From positions 1 to 23,401 of the forward strand of contig CALCZU010000097.1 in the NCBI GenBank assembly GCA_937903155.1: DNA of 23,401 bases. The letters run 5' to 3'. Positions within the stretch are counted from its first letter, which is position 1. The number at the start of each line of letters is the position of its first letter. Positions 6,923 through 13,425 of this stretch are shown one piece after another. The notes under the pieces were generated by a model. That model worked only from the letters and a program-made list of their open reading frames with translations, had not been told where the DNA came from and did no database searches. Source of the stretch: an uncultured Bdellovibrionales bacterium (GTDB lineage: Bacteria > Bdellovibrionota > FAC87 > UBA2466). Made by a program: the position numbers and the translations under genes.

Positions 6923-8146
6923 ATGCGCCAATTCATCCTGCTTCTCACGGTGGTTTCCTTCTTTTCCCTTTTTGCTGCTTCAAGCGACAAGGACACGGTT
7001 CCCATCGGGAATAAGAAAAATTCGGTACAAAAAAAAGAGTTCGATCCTACCGAGGATACTAGCGCGCTCGGCAAAAAAGATGTCAAAGCAAAGGACGTTG
7101 ATGCTCCGGCACCCAATGTTCCCTATATTGCTTCGGTCAGCATCTTCGGAACTTCACGCATCAATGAAGGAATCTTACGTGAATTCTTGGGCAAAGATTT
7201 TGACCAATGGATTGAGAAGGGTCTTAAAGGGGACGATTCCTCTCTCCTCATGGAGCAAAAAATAATTGAGAGAGTCAAAGCCAAGTACGGATTTCCGTTC
7301 GCTGAGTTTAGTATCGTTCAGTTTTTTGATCCGGGCGACTACGCCGTTCACATCACTTTGGATGTGGTCGAAAAAAAGGATGTAGAAAAGAGGATGAGTT
7401 TTTTACCAGCGCCTACCCAAGAGTTTAAAGATCCTGACGGTCTGATTAAACTCTGGGGAGAATACGAAAATACGGCGTTAGATCTTTTGGAGACGGATCA
7501 AATTCAACCCGAAGTTCAAAAGTGCCAAGCCCTGCATTGCCCATTCGGCCACAAACATGCGAAGTTAAAAAAATATGAATCTCTTTTCGTTAATGGCGTA
7601 AAGAAGAACAAAAAGGCGCTCCTTGAGATTCAGTCAAAAGACAAACGGAGCGAATATCGGGCGGCCGCGACTTATCTTTTGCCGTATTTAAATGACGGCC
7701 CAGCGATTATCCCGGGTCTCATCGAACGCGTCCGAGATAATGATGCGCTTGTACGAAACAATGCTTTGAGAGTTTTGGGAGATATCACCGAAAAACATAA
7801 AGAGTTTGACGTACCGATTCGCCCGCTTCTGCCCGCCCTGGCTTATCCAAAAACGTCGGATCGGTCTAAAGCGATTTATGCCATCTTTCATTTGGCATCG
7901 AATTCGGAAGCCGCTCGAGATGAGATTCTGAAGAGGTCGGTTCCGGAGCTTTTGGACCTCTTAGACGCCAAGCAGCCGGATCAAAAAGAGTTTGCGTTTG
8001 CAGTGTTAAGGAAAGTCTCTGGAAAAGATTTTACGATCAACGACGTTCAGTCCTGGCGAAATTGGTACACGGTGCTCAATAAAGAGCGCGGGATCGCAAA
8101 GGATCCCGCCCCTGAAAAACCAAAGACGACTAAGCAGCCTTTTTGA
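6923..8146 (+). CDS. Secreted HEAT-repeat protein with a POTRA-like N-terminal domain
   Basis: A 407-residue protein with a signal peptide (residues 1-19), then a charged Lys/Asp-rich linker to about residue 65. Residues about 68-150 look like a POTRA domain: 'Ile-Ala-Ser-Val-Ser-Ile-Phe-Gly' strand, 'Arg-Ile-Asn' then helix, 'Tyr-Gly-Phe-Pro-Phe-Ala' and a final 'Val-His-Ile-Thr-Leu-Asp-Val-Val-Glu' strand. A Cys201-X4-Cys206-X3-His210-X-His212 cluster follows and could bind a metal. Residues about 240-370 are HEAT-like helical repeats (Ala-Ala-Ala-Thr-Tyr-Leu-Leu, Val-Arg-Asn-Asn-Ala-Leu-Arg-Val-Leu-Gly). From memory, similar HEAT proteins occur in myxobacteria; function unknown, perhaps an envelope scaffold. 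The C-terminus is Lys/Pro-rich and overlaps the globin gene end by 17 bases. Confidence 0.78.
   Translation: MRQFILLLTVVSFFSLFAASSDKDTVPIGNKKNSVQKKEFDPTEDTSALGKKDVKAKDVDAPAPNVPYIASVSIFGTSRINEGILREFLGKDFDQWIEKGLKGDDSSLLMEQKIIERVKAKYGFPFAEFSIVQFFDPGDYAVHITLDVVEKKDVEKRMSFLPAPTQEFKDPDGLIKLWGEYENTALDLLETDQIQPEVQKCQALHCPFGHKHAKLKKYESLFVNGVKKNKKALLEIQSKDKRSEYRAAATYLLPYLNDGPAIIPGLIERVRDNDALVRNNALRVLGDITEKHKEFDVPIRPLLPALAYPKTSDRSKAIYAIFHLASNSEAARDEILKRSVPELLDLLDAKQPDQKEFAFAVLRKVSGKDFTINDVQSWRNWYTVLNKERGIAKDPAPEKPKTTKQPF
8075..8109 (-). terminator. Possible terminator of the globin gene inside the convergent CDS
   Basis: GCGGGATC (8088-8095) and GATCCCGC (8102-8109) form a perfect 8-bp stem with a six-base loop. 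Read on the minus strand, the stem lies about 20 bases past the globin stop and is followed by GCTCTTTATT, a fairly T-rich tail. On the plus strand it is followed by C and A, so it would act only for the globin. It lies within the coding end of the HEAT-repeat gene. Confidence 0.4.
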
Positions 8147-8936
8147 ATAGCGACGTTACTGTCGTTGGATTTAAATTTTGCAATTCGTTTTCAATCGCAG
8201 ATTGAACTTCAGATTGAATCGCTTTTTGAATCGCGAGTCTAACATCTTCACGGATGCGGTTTTTCACTTCAGTCGGTAATTGGACTGAAAAGGACGAACC
8301 ATTAGAAGAAAGGCTTGCGACTGGCGATGTACTATAAGAATCCAGAGAAACCGGACGAATGCTTTCGCTTGAAGACGTCGTTGCATTGACTGTCGTGCTT
8401 GAGGAGGTATTTAAACTTGGCGTCGAGGTGACACTGGAGCTCGAGCTTATTACCGGACTGACTGGATTTACCAAGTTTTCTGGACTGACTGAAGGTTCGG
8501 GAAACGGAATCACTTTCGCAAGGGGTGCAGATTCTTTTGCTCCATCGATCATTAAGTTCGCGATCGTATTAAAAACAATAGCCCATTGGCTCTGCATTTC
8601 TGGAGTCCAAGCGCCTCCAAAGAATTGCTCGAGGGTTTTCATAAAAGTCTGGCCCATCCATTCGTAATTTTTTTCTTCTACATTATGGCTTTGGTGACGA
8701 GCGCCTAATTCTTTTAAGAAAGGGACTAGCTTGTCCGAGTGGTCTAAATTTTCGACTACAAAGACTAGGCCTGTTGAAAACGCTTGCTTCTGAGATTCGG
8801 TAATTTCGGGTTTAAAAAAATTTTTGGTCGATGGAAAGTCAGTGAAAAGGTTTTCAAAGAATCGGTCGACGACTTTATTGAGGATGGGACGGGTTAGTTC
8901 GAAAGAATCGCGTACCATTTTGGTATTTAAGCTCAT
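8130..8936 (-). CDS. Bacterial globin with a long Ser/Thr-rich tail
   Basis: A 268-residue protein. Residues 1-137 form a globin domain that aligns by eye with Vitreoscilla haemoglobin and the globin part of flavohaemoglobins: Phe27 (B10, where Vitreoscilla has Tyr), Phe41 (CD1), Gln49 (probable E7) and His81 in 'Ala-Arg-His' as the proximal F8 haem ligand. It would bind haem and O2 or NO. No FAD/NAD reductase domain follows. Instead there is a Ser/Thr/Pro/Asn-rich stretch (about 144-218) and a C-terminal amphipathic helix (about 222-253) rich in Glu, Gln, Lys and Ile. No signal peptide is present, so the protein is probably cytoplasmic. A GGGAGG ribosome-binding site precedes the ATG. It lies 0.7 kb from the haem operon and on the opposite strand. 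Confidence 0.87.
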   Translation of the reverse strand: MSLNTKMVRDSFELTRPILNKVVDRFFENLFTDFPSTKNFFKPEITESQKQAFSTGLVFVVENLDHSDKLVPFLKELGARHQSHNVEEKNYEWMGQTFMKTLEQFFGGAWTPEMQSQWAIVFNTIANLMIDGAKESAPLAKVIPFPEPSVSPENLVNPVSPVISSSSSVTSTPSLNTSSSTTVNATTSSSESIRPVSLDSYSTSPVASLSSNGSSFSVQLPTEVKNRIREDVRLAIQKAIQSEVQSAIENELQNLNPTTVTSLFKKAA

Positions 8937-8949
8937 GATGCCTCCCTGG

Positions 8950-8969
8950 CAGTTAAAAAGATCTAACTG
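8950..8969. repeat. Inverted repeat in the globin leader
   Basis: CAGTTA and TAACTG form a perfect 6-bp inverted repeat with eight bases between, about 15-35 bases upstream of the globin ATG and just before its GGGAGG site. It may be an operator half-site pair or a leader hairpin. It does not match FNR or Fur consensus sites. Confidence 0.3.
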
Positions 8970-9034
8970 TTTATCGGAAGGAAACCCGGAAATATGAAGA
9001 AAATCTCACAATCGTAAAATGCAGTGTGTTAATC

Positions 9035-9070
9035 AAAAAAACGTAGGAGCTGAAGTTTTACTCCAGCTCC
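9035..9070 (-). terminator. Intrinsic terminator of the small His/Cys-rich protein gene
   Basis: Read on the minus strand, GGAGCTGGAGT pairs with ACTTCAGCTCC (11 bp with one G-T pair) around an AAA loop (9046-9070), then TACG and seven T residues (9041-9035). This follows the stop codon at 9085 by about 15 bases and separates this gene from the downstream globin gene on the same strand. Confidence 0.87.
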
Positions 9071-9084
9071 CTATAAGCACAAAA

Positions 9085-9372
9085 TTAATAAATAACGTTA
9101 CAACCAGCAGCGTGGCATTGACGGGATCCTGCACGGTAACATTCTTCAACGGCTCTGCGTTGAACATTCCCGCGATCAAATCCAACCGCTGTGAAAACTT
9201 GGCCTCTCAGATTTTTAGCGCTGCAAGCAAGACGATTGTAGTGTGGATAGGGATGATGATGAGGGGGATGGAAGCCGCCGCCATTTGCGAATGAGTCTGC
9301 TTTTGCAACATTTGCAGTGAGTGCAGCAAAAGCTAATCCGAATACCAGCCCTAATGTTTTTACTTTTTTCAT
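9085..9372 (-). CDS. Small secreted His-rich, four-cysteine protein, unknown
   Basis: A 95-residue protein with a textbook Sec signal peptide cleaved after Ala25 (Ala-Lys-Ala/Asp), leaving a mature protein of about 70 residues. The mature N-terminus is a Gly/His/Pro-rich run (residues 31-45, with His35, His38-40 and His44) that could bind copper, nickel or zinc. The rest contains four cysteines (Cys50, Cys78, Cys86, Cys91), enough for two disulfides, in a 'Cys-Ser-Ala-Lys-Asn..Gly-Gln-Val-Phe..Cys..Ser..Cys..Cys' pattern. I do not recognise a named family. The AAGGAG site before the ATG and a strong terminator behind the gene indicate a real, independently expressed gene. Confidence 0.78.
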   Translation of the reverse strand: MKKVKTLGLVFGLAFAALTANVAKADSFANGGGFHPPHHHPYPHYNRLACSAKNLRGQVFTAVGFDRGNVQRRAVEECYRAGSRQCHAAGCNVIY

Positions 9373-9380
9373 ACGTACTC

Positions 9381-9412
9381 CTTCAGTTAAATCTCTTCAG
9401 TTAGCGAAGAGA
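9381..9412 (-). repeat. Duplicated leader and hairpin before the small secreted protein
   Basis: The 9-mer CTTCAGTTA occurs at 9381-9389 and again at 9395-9403. On the minus strand it is TAACTGAAG, and the copy nearer the gene forms part of the AAGGAG ribosome-binding site. A perfect 7-bp hairpin TCTCTTC (9392-9398)/GAAGAGA (9406-9412) includes part of the second copy. A role in translation control is possible but unproven. Confidence 0.35.
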
Positions 9413-9577
9413 ACATGTTCAGATATATGAGCAAATCGAATGCCAAATAAATAAAAATGTTTTACGCACTCAAAATGTCGCGAGGTTGTATCTTCTGGTA
9501 AATATTTCAAAATGGTTACAGATTGGCTCTGGCATCTTCGGGTATAACGCGATTAGTTATTTGTGCGTGACATACCG

Positions 9578-9608
9578 ATGACACTTTTGTACTAGAGGTC
9601 AGTATAAT
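9578..9608 (+). promoter_or_regulatory. Promoter of the haem operon, near-leaderless
   Basis: ATGACA at 9578-9583 (five of six to TTGACA), a 19-base spacer and a perfect TATAAT at 9603-9608. The hemA ATG is at 9617, so transcription would start within about three bases of it. There is no Shine-Dalgarno sequence in the short gap, and an in-frame TGA at 9608-9610 rules out an upstream start. This is the only convincing promoter I see for the whole block. Confidence 0.6.
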
Positions 9609-9616
9609 GAAGTCTT

Positions 9617-10825
9617 ATGAAGTTACACGTCTGGGGAATTGATTTTAAGCGCTCGAATTCCGAACAACGACGCCCATTTTTTATTCCGGTCGAAGTGCGA
9701 AGAGAGGCTTTGCAGAAGATCGTTGAATTAGGTTTTCAGGACATTGTTTATCTCTGGACCTGCAATCGCGTCGAATTTTACACCTCCGCCGAAGATTATT
9801 TTATCGATTTACGACCTCAGTTTGAAAAATTGATCTTGTCTTTAGGGGTTGAGGAAAATCTTTTCTACAAAGGCTACCATTTTGAAGGAAAAGCGGCGCT
9901 CAGACATTTGATTCGAGTAGCTTCTTCCTTAGAGTCTCTCGTCATTGGCGAGCCGCAGATTTTAGGACAGTTGAAAGAAGCGGTCGCTTTTTCGAAAGAA
10001 AGTCAGATCCCGCTCGATAAAGGACTCGAACGCGCTTTCCATCTCGCGTTTGAAACGGCCAAAAAAATCCGTTCGACTACCAATATTGCGGAAAAGTCCG
10101 TATCGGTTGCAAGCTTAGGCTTAGAGCGTTTGAAGTCGAAAGAAAAAGAAGTGCCTATTCGCGAAGCAGTGCTTGTCGGCCGAAGTCCGATGACGATTTT
10201 AATTTTGCAGTGGCTCGAAAAAAATCATCCTGAAGTTCAAAAAACTTGGGTGAATCGCACTCCAGAGCTTCTGAAGAACCATCCCGAAGCCGCAAATTGT
10301 ATTTTGCGTTCGATTTCTGATTTCGTGAAATCACCTAACGCCTTCTCGCATCTCTTCACCGCGACTTCGAGCCCAAAGGCGATTTTTGATAAAGAGTTTA
10401 TAGCCAAGTTAGGAACTCAGAAGAGATTGGTTTTTGATTTTGCTGAACCTCCCGATTTTGTACCTTTCGAATCCGATGCGATTGAAGTTTGCCACGTCGA
10501 GGACTTAAGAAAAGAAGCAGGTCAAAATACTCTTTCTCGCCTTTCAGCGACGCGCGAAGCGGAAAATCTTATTGAAGCCGCGATCAAAGAGTTTTTACTC
10601 GTGCAAAAACAAGCGCCGCTTCTTAAAGATTTTAATTCGGTCGAACCTTTGTTTGAATCCGAAATGGGAGTTGCATTCAAGCTTATCGAAGCTGAATACC
10701 CTGTTGAAATGCACGCCCAGCTCAAAAAGCTCGTGGAAAAACTTTTTAACCGAAACCTCCACCTTTCGCGCGAACACTTAAAATCCGTTTTGAGGAATGT
10801 CGTTTCAAACGAAGTCAGAGTATGA
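9617..10825 (+). CDS. hemA: Glutamyl-tRNA reductase
   Basis: A 402-residue enzyme that reduces glutamyl-tRNA(Glu) to glutamate-1-semialdehyde with NADPH, the first committed step of C5 haem synthesis. The catalytic motif is Thr-Cys49-Asn-Arg-Val-Glu, and 'Gly-Glu-Pro-Gln-Ile-Leu-Gly-Gln' (111-118) and 'Ser-Val-Ser-Val-Ala' follow as in the family. The NADPH domain (about 182-290) is divergent: the Gly-Ala-Gly of the usual dinucleotide loop reads Gly188-Arg-Ser-Pro-Met, though 'Val-Asn-Arg-Thr' (212-215) is kept. The C-terminal dimerisation helices are present. It is slightly shorter than typical (410-450). It is the first gene of the operon, appears almost leaderless, and its TGA overlaps the hemC ATG by four bases. 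Confidence 0.95.
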   Translation: MKLHVWGIDFKRSNSEQRRPFFIPVEVRREALQKIVELGFQDIVYLWTCNRVEFYTSAEDYFIDLRPQFEKLILSLGVEENLFYKGYHFEGKAALRHLIRVASSLESLVIGEPQILGQLKEAVAFSKESQIPLDKGLERAFHLAFETAKKIRSTTNIAEKSVSVASLGLERLKSKEKEVPIREAVLVGRSPMTILILQWLEKNHPEVQKTWVNRTPELLKNHPEAANCILRSISDFVKSPNAFSHLFTATSSPKAIFDKEFIAKLGTQKRLVFDFAEPPDFVPFESDAIEVCHVEDLRKEAGQNTLSRLSATREAENLIEAAIKEFLLVQKQAPLLKDFNSVEPLFESEMGVAFKLIEAEYPVEMHAQLKKLVEKLFNRNLHLSREHLKSVLRNVVSNEVRV

Positions 10826-11739
10826 TTTACCGGCTTGGGACTCGGAAAAGTGATTTGGCTCAAACTCAATCCCGTTGGGTTCAATCTCAACTCAAATCGA
10901 TTGGCGTGGAAACAACGCTCGTCTTTATCGAGGGTGAGGGCGATAAGAACCGAAAGACGCCGCTCTACGAAATCGAAAGCGCAACCCCAGGTCTTTTTAC
11001 CAAGCAACTCGAAGAAGCCCTTTTAAAAAAACAAATCGATCTCGCAGTTCATTCGTTAAAAGATTTACCCACACGTCAACCAGACGAATTACAGGTCATG
11101 GCAATTCCTACTCGAGAAGAGGTTTCGGATGTTTTAGTTTTAAGAACTGGCCATGTCTTGCAATCGGGCGACAAAGTCGGAACGAGTTCTTTAAGACGAG
11201 AAGCCTTGATTCGCGAAAACTATCCCGAATCAGAAATCCTTCCTTTAAGAGGCAATGTTCCCACACGCGTAAATGCCGTTCGTGAAAAGAAATTCGATGC
11301 GGTCGTATTAGCGGCGGCGGGATTGAATCGCTTAAGGTTGAATTTGGACGGACTGACGGTCGTGAAGTTAGATCCGACGCGCTACGTTCCCGCACCCGCA
11401 CAAGGTGCCCTCGGAGTCGAAGCTCGTAAGGACTGCCCGGAGGCCTTAAAACAGGCGCTTTTCAAGCTCAATGATGAAAAAACAGCGACTGCCACTCGGA
11501 TTGAGCGAAAGGTGCTTTCTGGCCTATTTGGAGGATGTACCCTGCCTCTTGGGGTCTGGGTACGGCAAGAGGGTAACAATCTGAATTTAAATGCCTTTTT
11601 AGGAGCTTTAGAAAAAGGTTCGAGTCCCGTCCGCGCCTGGAAACGCTATCAGCGTTTTGACATTTGTGACGCGTCGGAACAAACTCTCGTCGAGAAAACC
11701 ATCGCAAATTTCTGGGAGTCTATTGATGCAAAAAAATAA
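10822..11739 (+). CDS. hemC: Porphobilinogen deaminase (hydroxymethylbilane synthase)
   Basis: A 305-residue enzyme that joins four porphobilinogens into hydroxymethylbilane. It begins 'Leu-Gly-Thr-Arg-Lys-Ser-Asp-Leu-Ala' as expected, has His-Ser-Leu-Lys-Asp-Leu-Pro (Asp81 catalytic), the substrate-binding 'Arg-Gly-Asn-Val-Pro-Thr-Arg' (143-149), 'Pro-Ala-Pro-Ala-Gln-Gly-Ala-Leu' (190-197), and Cys239 in Gly-Gly-Cys for the dipyrromethane cofactor. Length is normal. It starts with ATGA overlapping the hemA stop and itself overlaps hemD by 14 bases. Translation is probably coupled to hemA. Confidence 0.97.
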   Translation: MIYRLGTRKSDLAQTQSRWVQSQLKSIGVETTLVFIEGEGDKNRKTPLYEIESATPGLFTKQLEEALLKKQIDLAVHSLKDLPTRQPDELQVMAIPTREEVSDVLVLRTGHVLQSGDKVGTSSLRREALIRENYPESEILPLRGNVPTRVNAVREKKFDAVVLAAAGLNRLRLNLDGLTVVKLDPTRYVPAPAQGALGVEARKDCPEALKQALFKLNDEKTATATRIERKVLSGLFGGCTLPLGVWVRQEGNNLNLNAFLGALEKGSSPVRAWKRYQRFDICDASEQTLVEKTIANFWESIDAKK

Positions 11740-12439
11740 GGTGATCGTCACCGGCGATCATAAAAATTGGGAAACTCCTGACGACATCGATTTTAAATTC
11801 ATCCCCGTTTTGGAATACAAGAGACTCGATGTCGATCCCAAGTTAATTTCTGAAGCCGTTGAAAGACCTTTTGATTGGATTCTTTTCACAAGTCCCAGAG
11901 CGGTTCAATTTTTTACCGAAACCCTGGTCGCACAAGAGTCCGATTTACCAGTCGAAACTCAGGTCGCTTGTATTGGTGAGAGCACATGTGAAGCCGCGGA
12001 GATGGATGGCTACACGCCCGATTTTTATCCGACCGAAACCGGATCCGAAAATTTTCTTAAAGAATTTGAGTTTATGATTTCGAACAACCTTTCCAAACCG
12101 AGGATTTTAATCCCAGGAAGTTCTCAAGCGAGACCGCTGTTAAAACAAAAGCTTTCTGAACTGGGTTGCGAAGTTATCACTGTGGCGACATATGATACGT
12201 TTCCAAAAGACAACATTGCGGAGTTATTTTCGCAGAAAGATTTATCAGAGAGCCAACTCTTTTTATTCACAAGTCCGAGTTCAGTTGATGCCGTCCTGTC
12301 GAATATCTCGCTTCCCTCGCACCTCAAAATCGCAGCGATGGGAAGTTTCACAAAAGAGTCTTTAGATGCCAAAGGTTTTCAGAATGCAATGCTCTTACCA
12401 CAGGGAAAAATAGAAAACTTAGGGGAACTCTTCTTATGA
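11726..12439 (+). CDS. hemD: Uroporphyrinogen-III synthase
   Basis: Closes and inverts ring D of hydroxymethylbilane to give uroporphyrinogen III. I choose the ATG at 11726 (237 residues) because GGGAGTC lies just upstream and the protein then starts directly at the first beta-strand; a longer reading from 11657 would add 23 unlikely residues inside hemC. Typical two-lobe signatures are seen: 'Phe-Thr-Ser-Pro-Arg-Ala-Val' in lobe one, 'Cys-Ile-Gly-Glu-Ser-Thr' and 'Pro-Thr-Glu-Thr-Gly-Ser-Glu' at the hinge, 'Pro-Gly-Ser-Ser-Gln-Ala-Arg' and 'Phe-Thr-Ser-Pro-Ser-Ser-Val' in lobe two, 'Ala-Met-Gly-Ser-Phe-Thr' near the end. It overlaps hemC by 14 and hemB by 4 bases. Confidence 0.9.
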   Translation: MQKNKVIVTGDHKNWETPDDIDFKFIPVLEYKRLDVDPKLISEAVERPFDWILFTSPRAVQFFTETLVAQESDLPVETQVACIGESTCEAAEMDGYTPDFYPTETGSENFLKEFEFMISNNLSKPRILIPGSSQARPLLKQKLSELGCEVITVATYDTFPKDNIAELFSQKDLSESQLFLFTSPSSVDAVLSNISLPSHLKIAAMGSFTKESLDAKGFQNAMLLPQGKIENLGELFL

Positions 12440-13425
12440 TCCATCGTCCTCGAAGATTGCGGAGCAACGAAAGTATTCGAGAACTGATTGCGGAAACTCG
12501 CGTGAGTGTTTCATCGCTCATGCAGCCTTATTTCTTAAGCAAAGACCGAAATGCGGTCGAACCGATTACGAATTTTACCGGAGTGCATCGCTACGGAATC
12601 GATAAGCTGCTCAAAGAGATCGAAACCGACTTAGAATGCGGAGTAAAAAGTTTTCTCCTTTTTGGTGGCGCTGAAAACGATAAAAAAGATGAAGTTGGAA
12701 GCGATGCAACTCACCTTCAGTCGATCGTTCCCCAGGCGATTCGAGACATTAAAAAACAATTCGGAAAAGATCTGACATTGTTTTCTGATGTTTGCCTTTG
12801 TCCTTACACTTCCCACGGACATTGTGGCGTGATTCGAGAGGACCAAGTCGATAATGATAGTTCACTGGATATCCTAGCCGAGATGGCGCGGGTGCATGCT
12901 GAGGCAGGAGTAGATTTCGTAGCGCCTTCAGACATGATGGATGGAAGAGTCGGAAGAATCCGTGAGGTTTTGGATTCATCCGCTTTTCAAGATGTCGGAA
13001 TTTTAGCGTACACCGCAAAGTATGCTTCGAGTTACTATGGTCCTTTTCGGGAAGCTCTCGGATCGTCGCCCAAAGGCGAAGTGAAACTCAAAGGGCGAGA
13101 CAGTTATCAGATGGATTTTCGAAATAGCCGAGACGCACTTCTCGAACTTGAGCTTGATCTAACCGAAGGCGCTGACATGGTGATGGTAAAACCCGCCTTA
13201 GCGTACCTCGATATCATCCAACTCTTTAAACAAAATTCAACAAAGCCTGTCGTCGCCTACAGCGTAAGTGCGGAGTACGAAATGGTGAAGCAGCTCGCAA
13301 AAAGTGGGCTTGTCGACGAAAACAAAATGGCTCTGGAAAACTTAACGGCGATCAAAAGGGCAGGAGCGGATATCGTGATTACGTATTTTGCGAGCCCTGG
13401 TGCCAGAAACGGATGGTTTTTATGA
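12436..13425 (+). CDS. hemB: Porphobilinogen synthase (5-aminolevulinate dehydratase)
   Basis: A 329-residue enzyme that condenses two 5-aminolevulinates. Schiff-base lysines are Lys195 in 'Tyr-Thr-Ala-Lys-Tyr-Ala-Ser' and Lys252 in 'Met-Val-Lys-Pro-Ala'. The metal switch region reads 'Asp-Val-Cys120-Leu-Cys122..Gly-His-Cys130-Gly', the three-cysteine form of zinc-dependent enzymes rather than the Asp-rich magnesium form. Length is normal. ATGA overlaps join it to hemD upstream and hemL downstream. Confidence 0.97.
   Translation: MIHRPRRLRSNESIRELIAETRVSVSSLMQPYFLSKDRNAVEPITNFTGVHRYGIDKLLKEIETDLECGVKSFLLFGGAENDKKDEVGSDATHLQSIVPQAIRDIKKQFGKDLTLFSDVCLCPYTSHGHCGVIREDQVDNDSSLDILAEMARVHAEAGVDFVAPSDMMDGRVGRIREVLDSSAFQDVGILAYTAKYASSYYGPFREALGSSPKGEVKLKGRDSYQMDFRNSRDALLELELDLTEGADMVMVKPALAYLDIIQLFKQNSTKPVVAYSVSAEYEMVKQLAKSGLVDENKMALENLTAIKRAGADIVITYFASPGARNGWFL

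Noticed and set aside
8359..8667. 102-codon plus-strand open frame
   Set aside because: It is antisense to the globin; the Val/Leu/Glu-rich translation is the mirror of the Ser/Thr-rich tail.
8937..9034. FNR, NsrR or Fur site upstream of the globin gene
   Set aside because: No sequence close to those consensus sites was found; only the CAGTTA/TAACTG inverted repeat is seen.
9019..9294. 91-codon plus-strand open frame opposite the small secreted protein
   Set aside because: It has no ribosome-binding site and runs through the minus-strand terminator; the opposite strand has a clear signal peptide, start site and terminator.
9373..9616. Riboswitch or haem-regulator site in the 244-base region before hemA
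   Set aside because: Apart from the promoter near hemA and the leader repeats of the opposite gene, I see no recognisable structured RNA, and the near-zero hemA leader leaves no room for one.
10522..11007. 161-codon minus-strand open frame across hemA/hemC
   Set aside because: It is antisense to two well-identified enzymes and has no family features.
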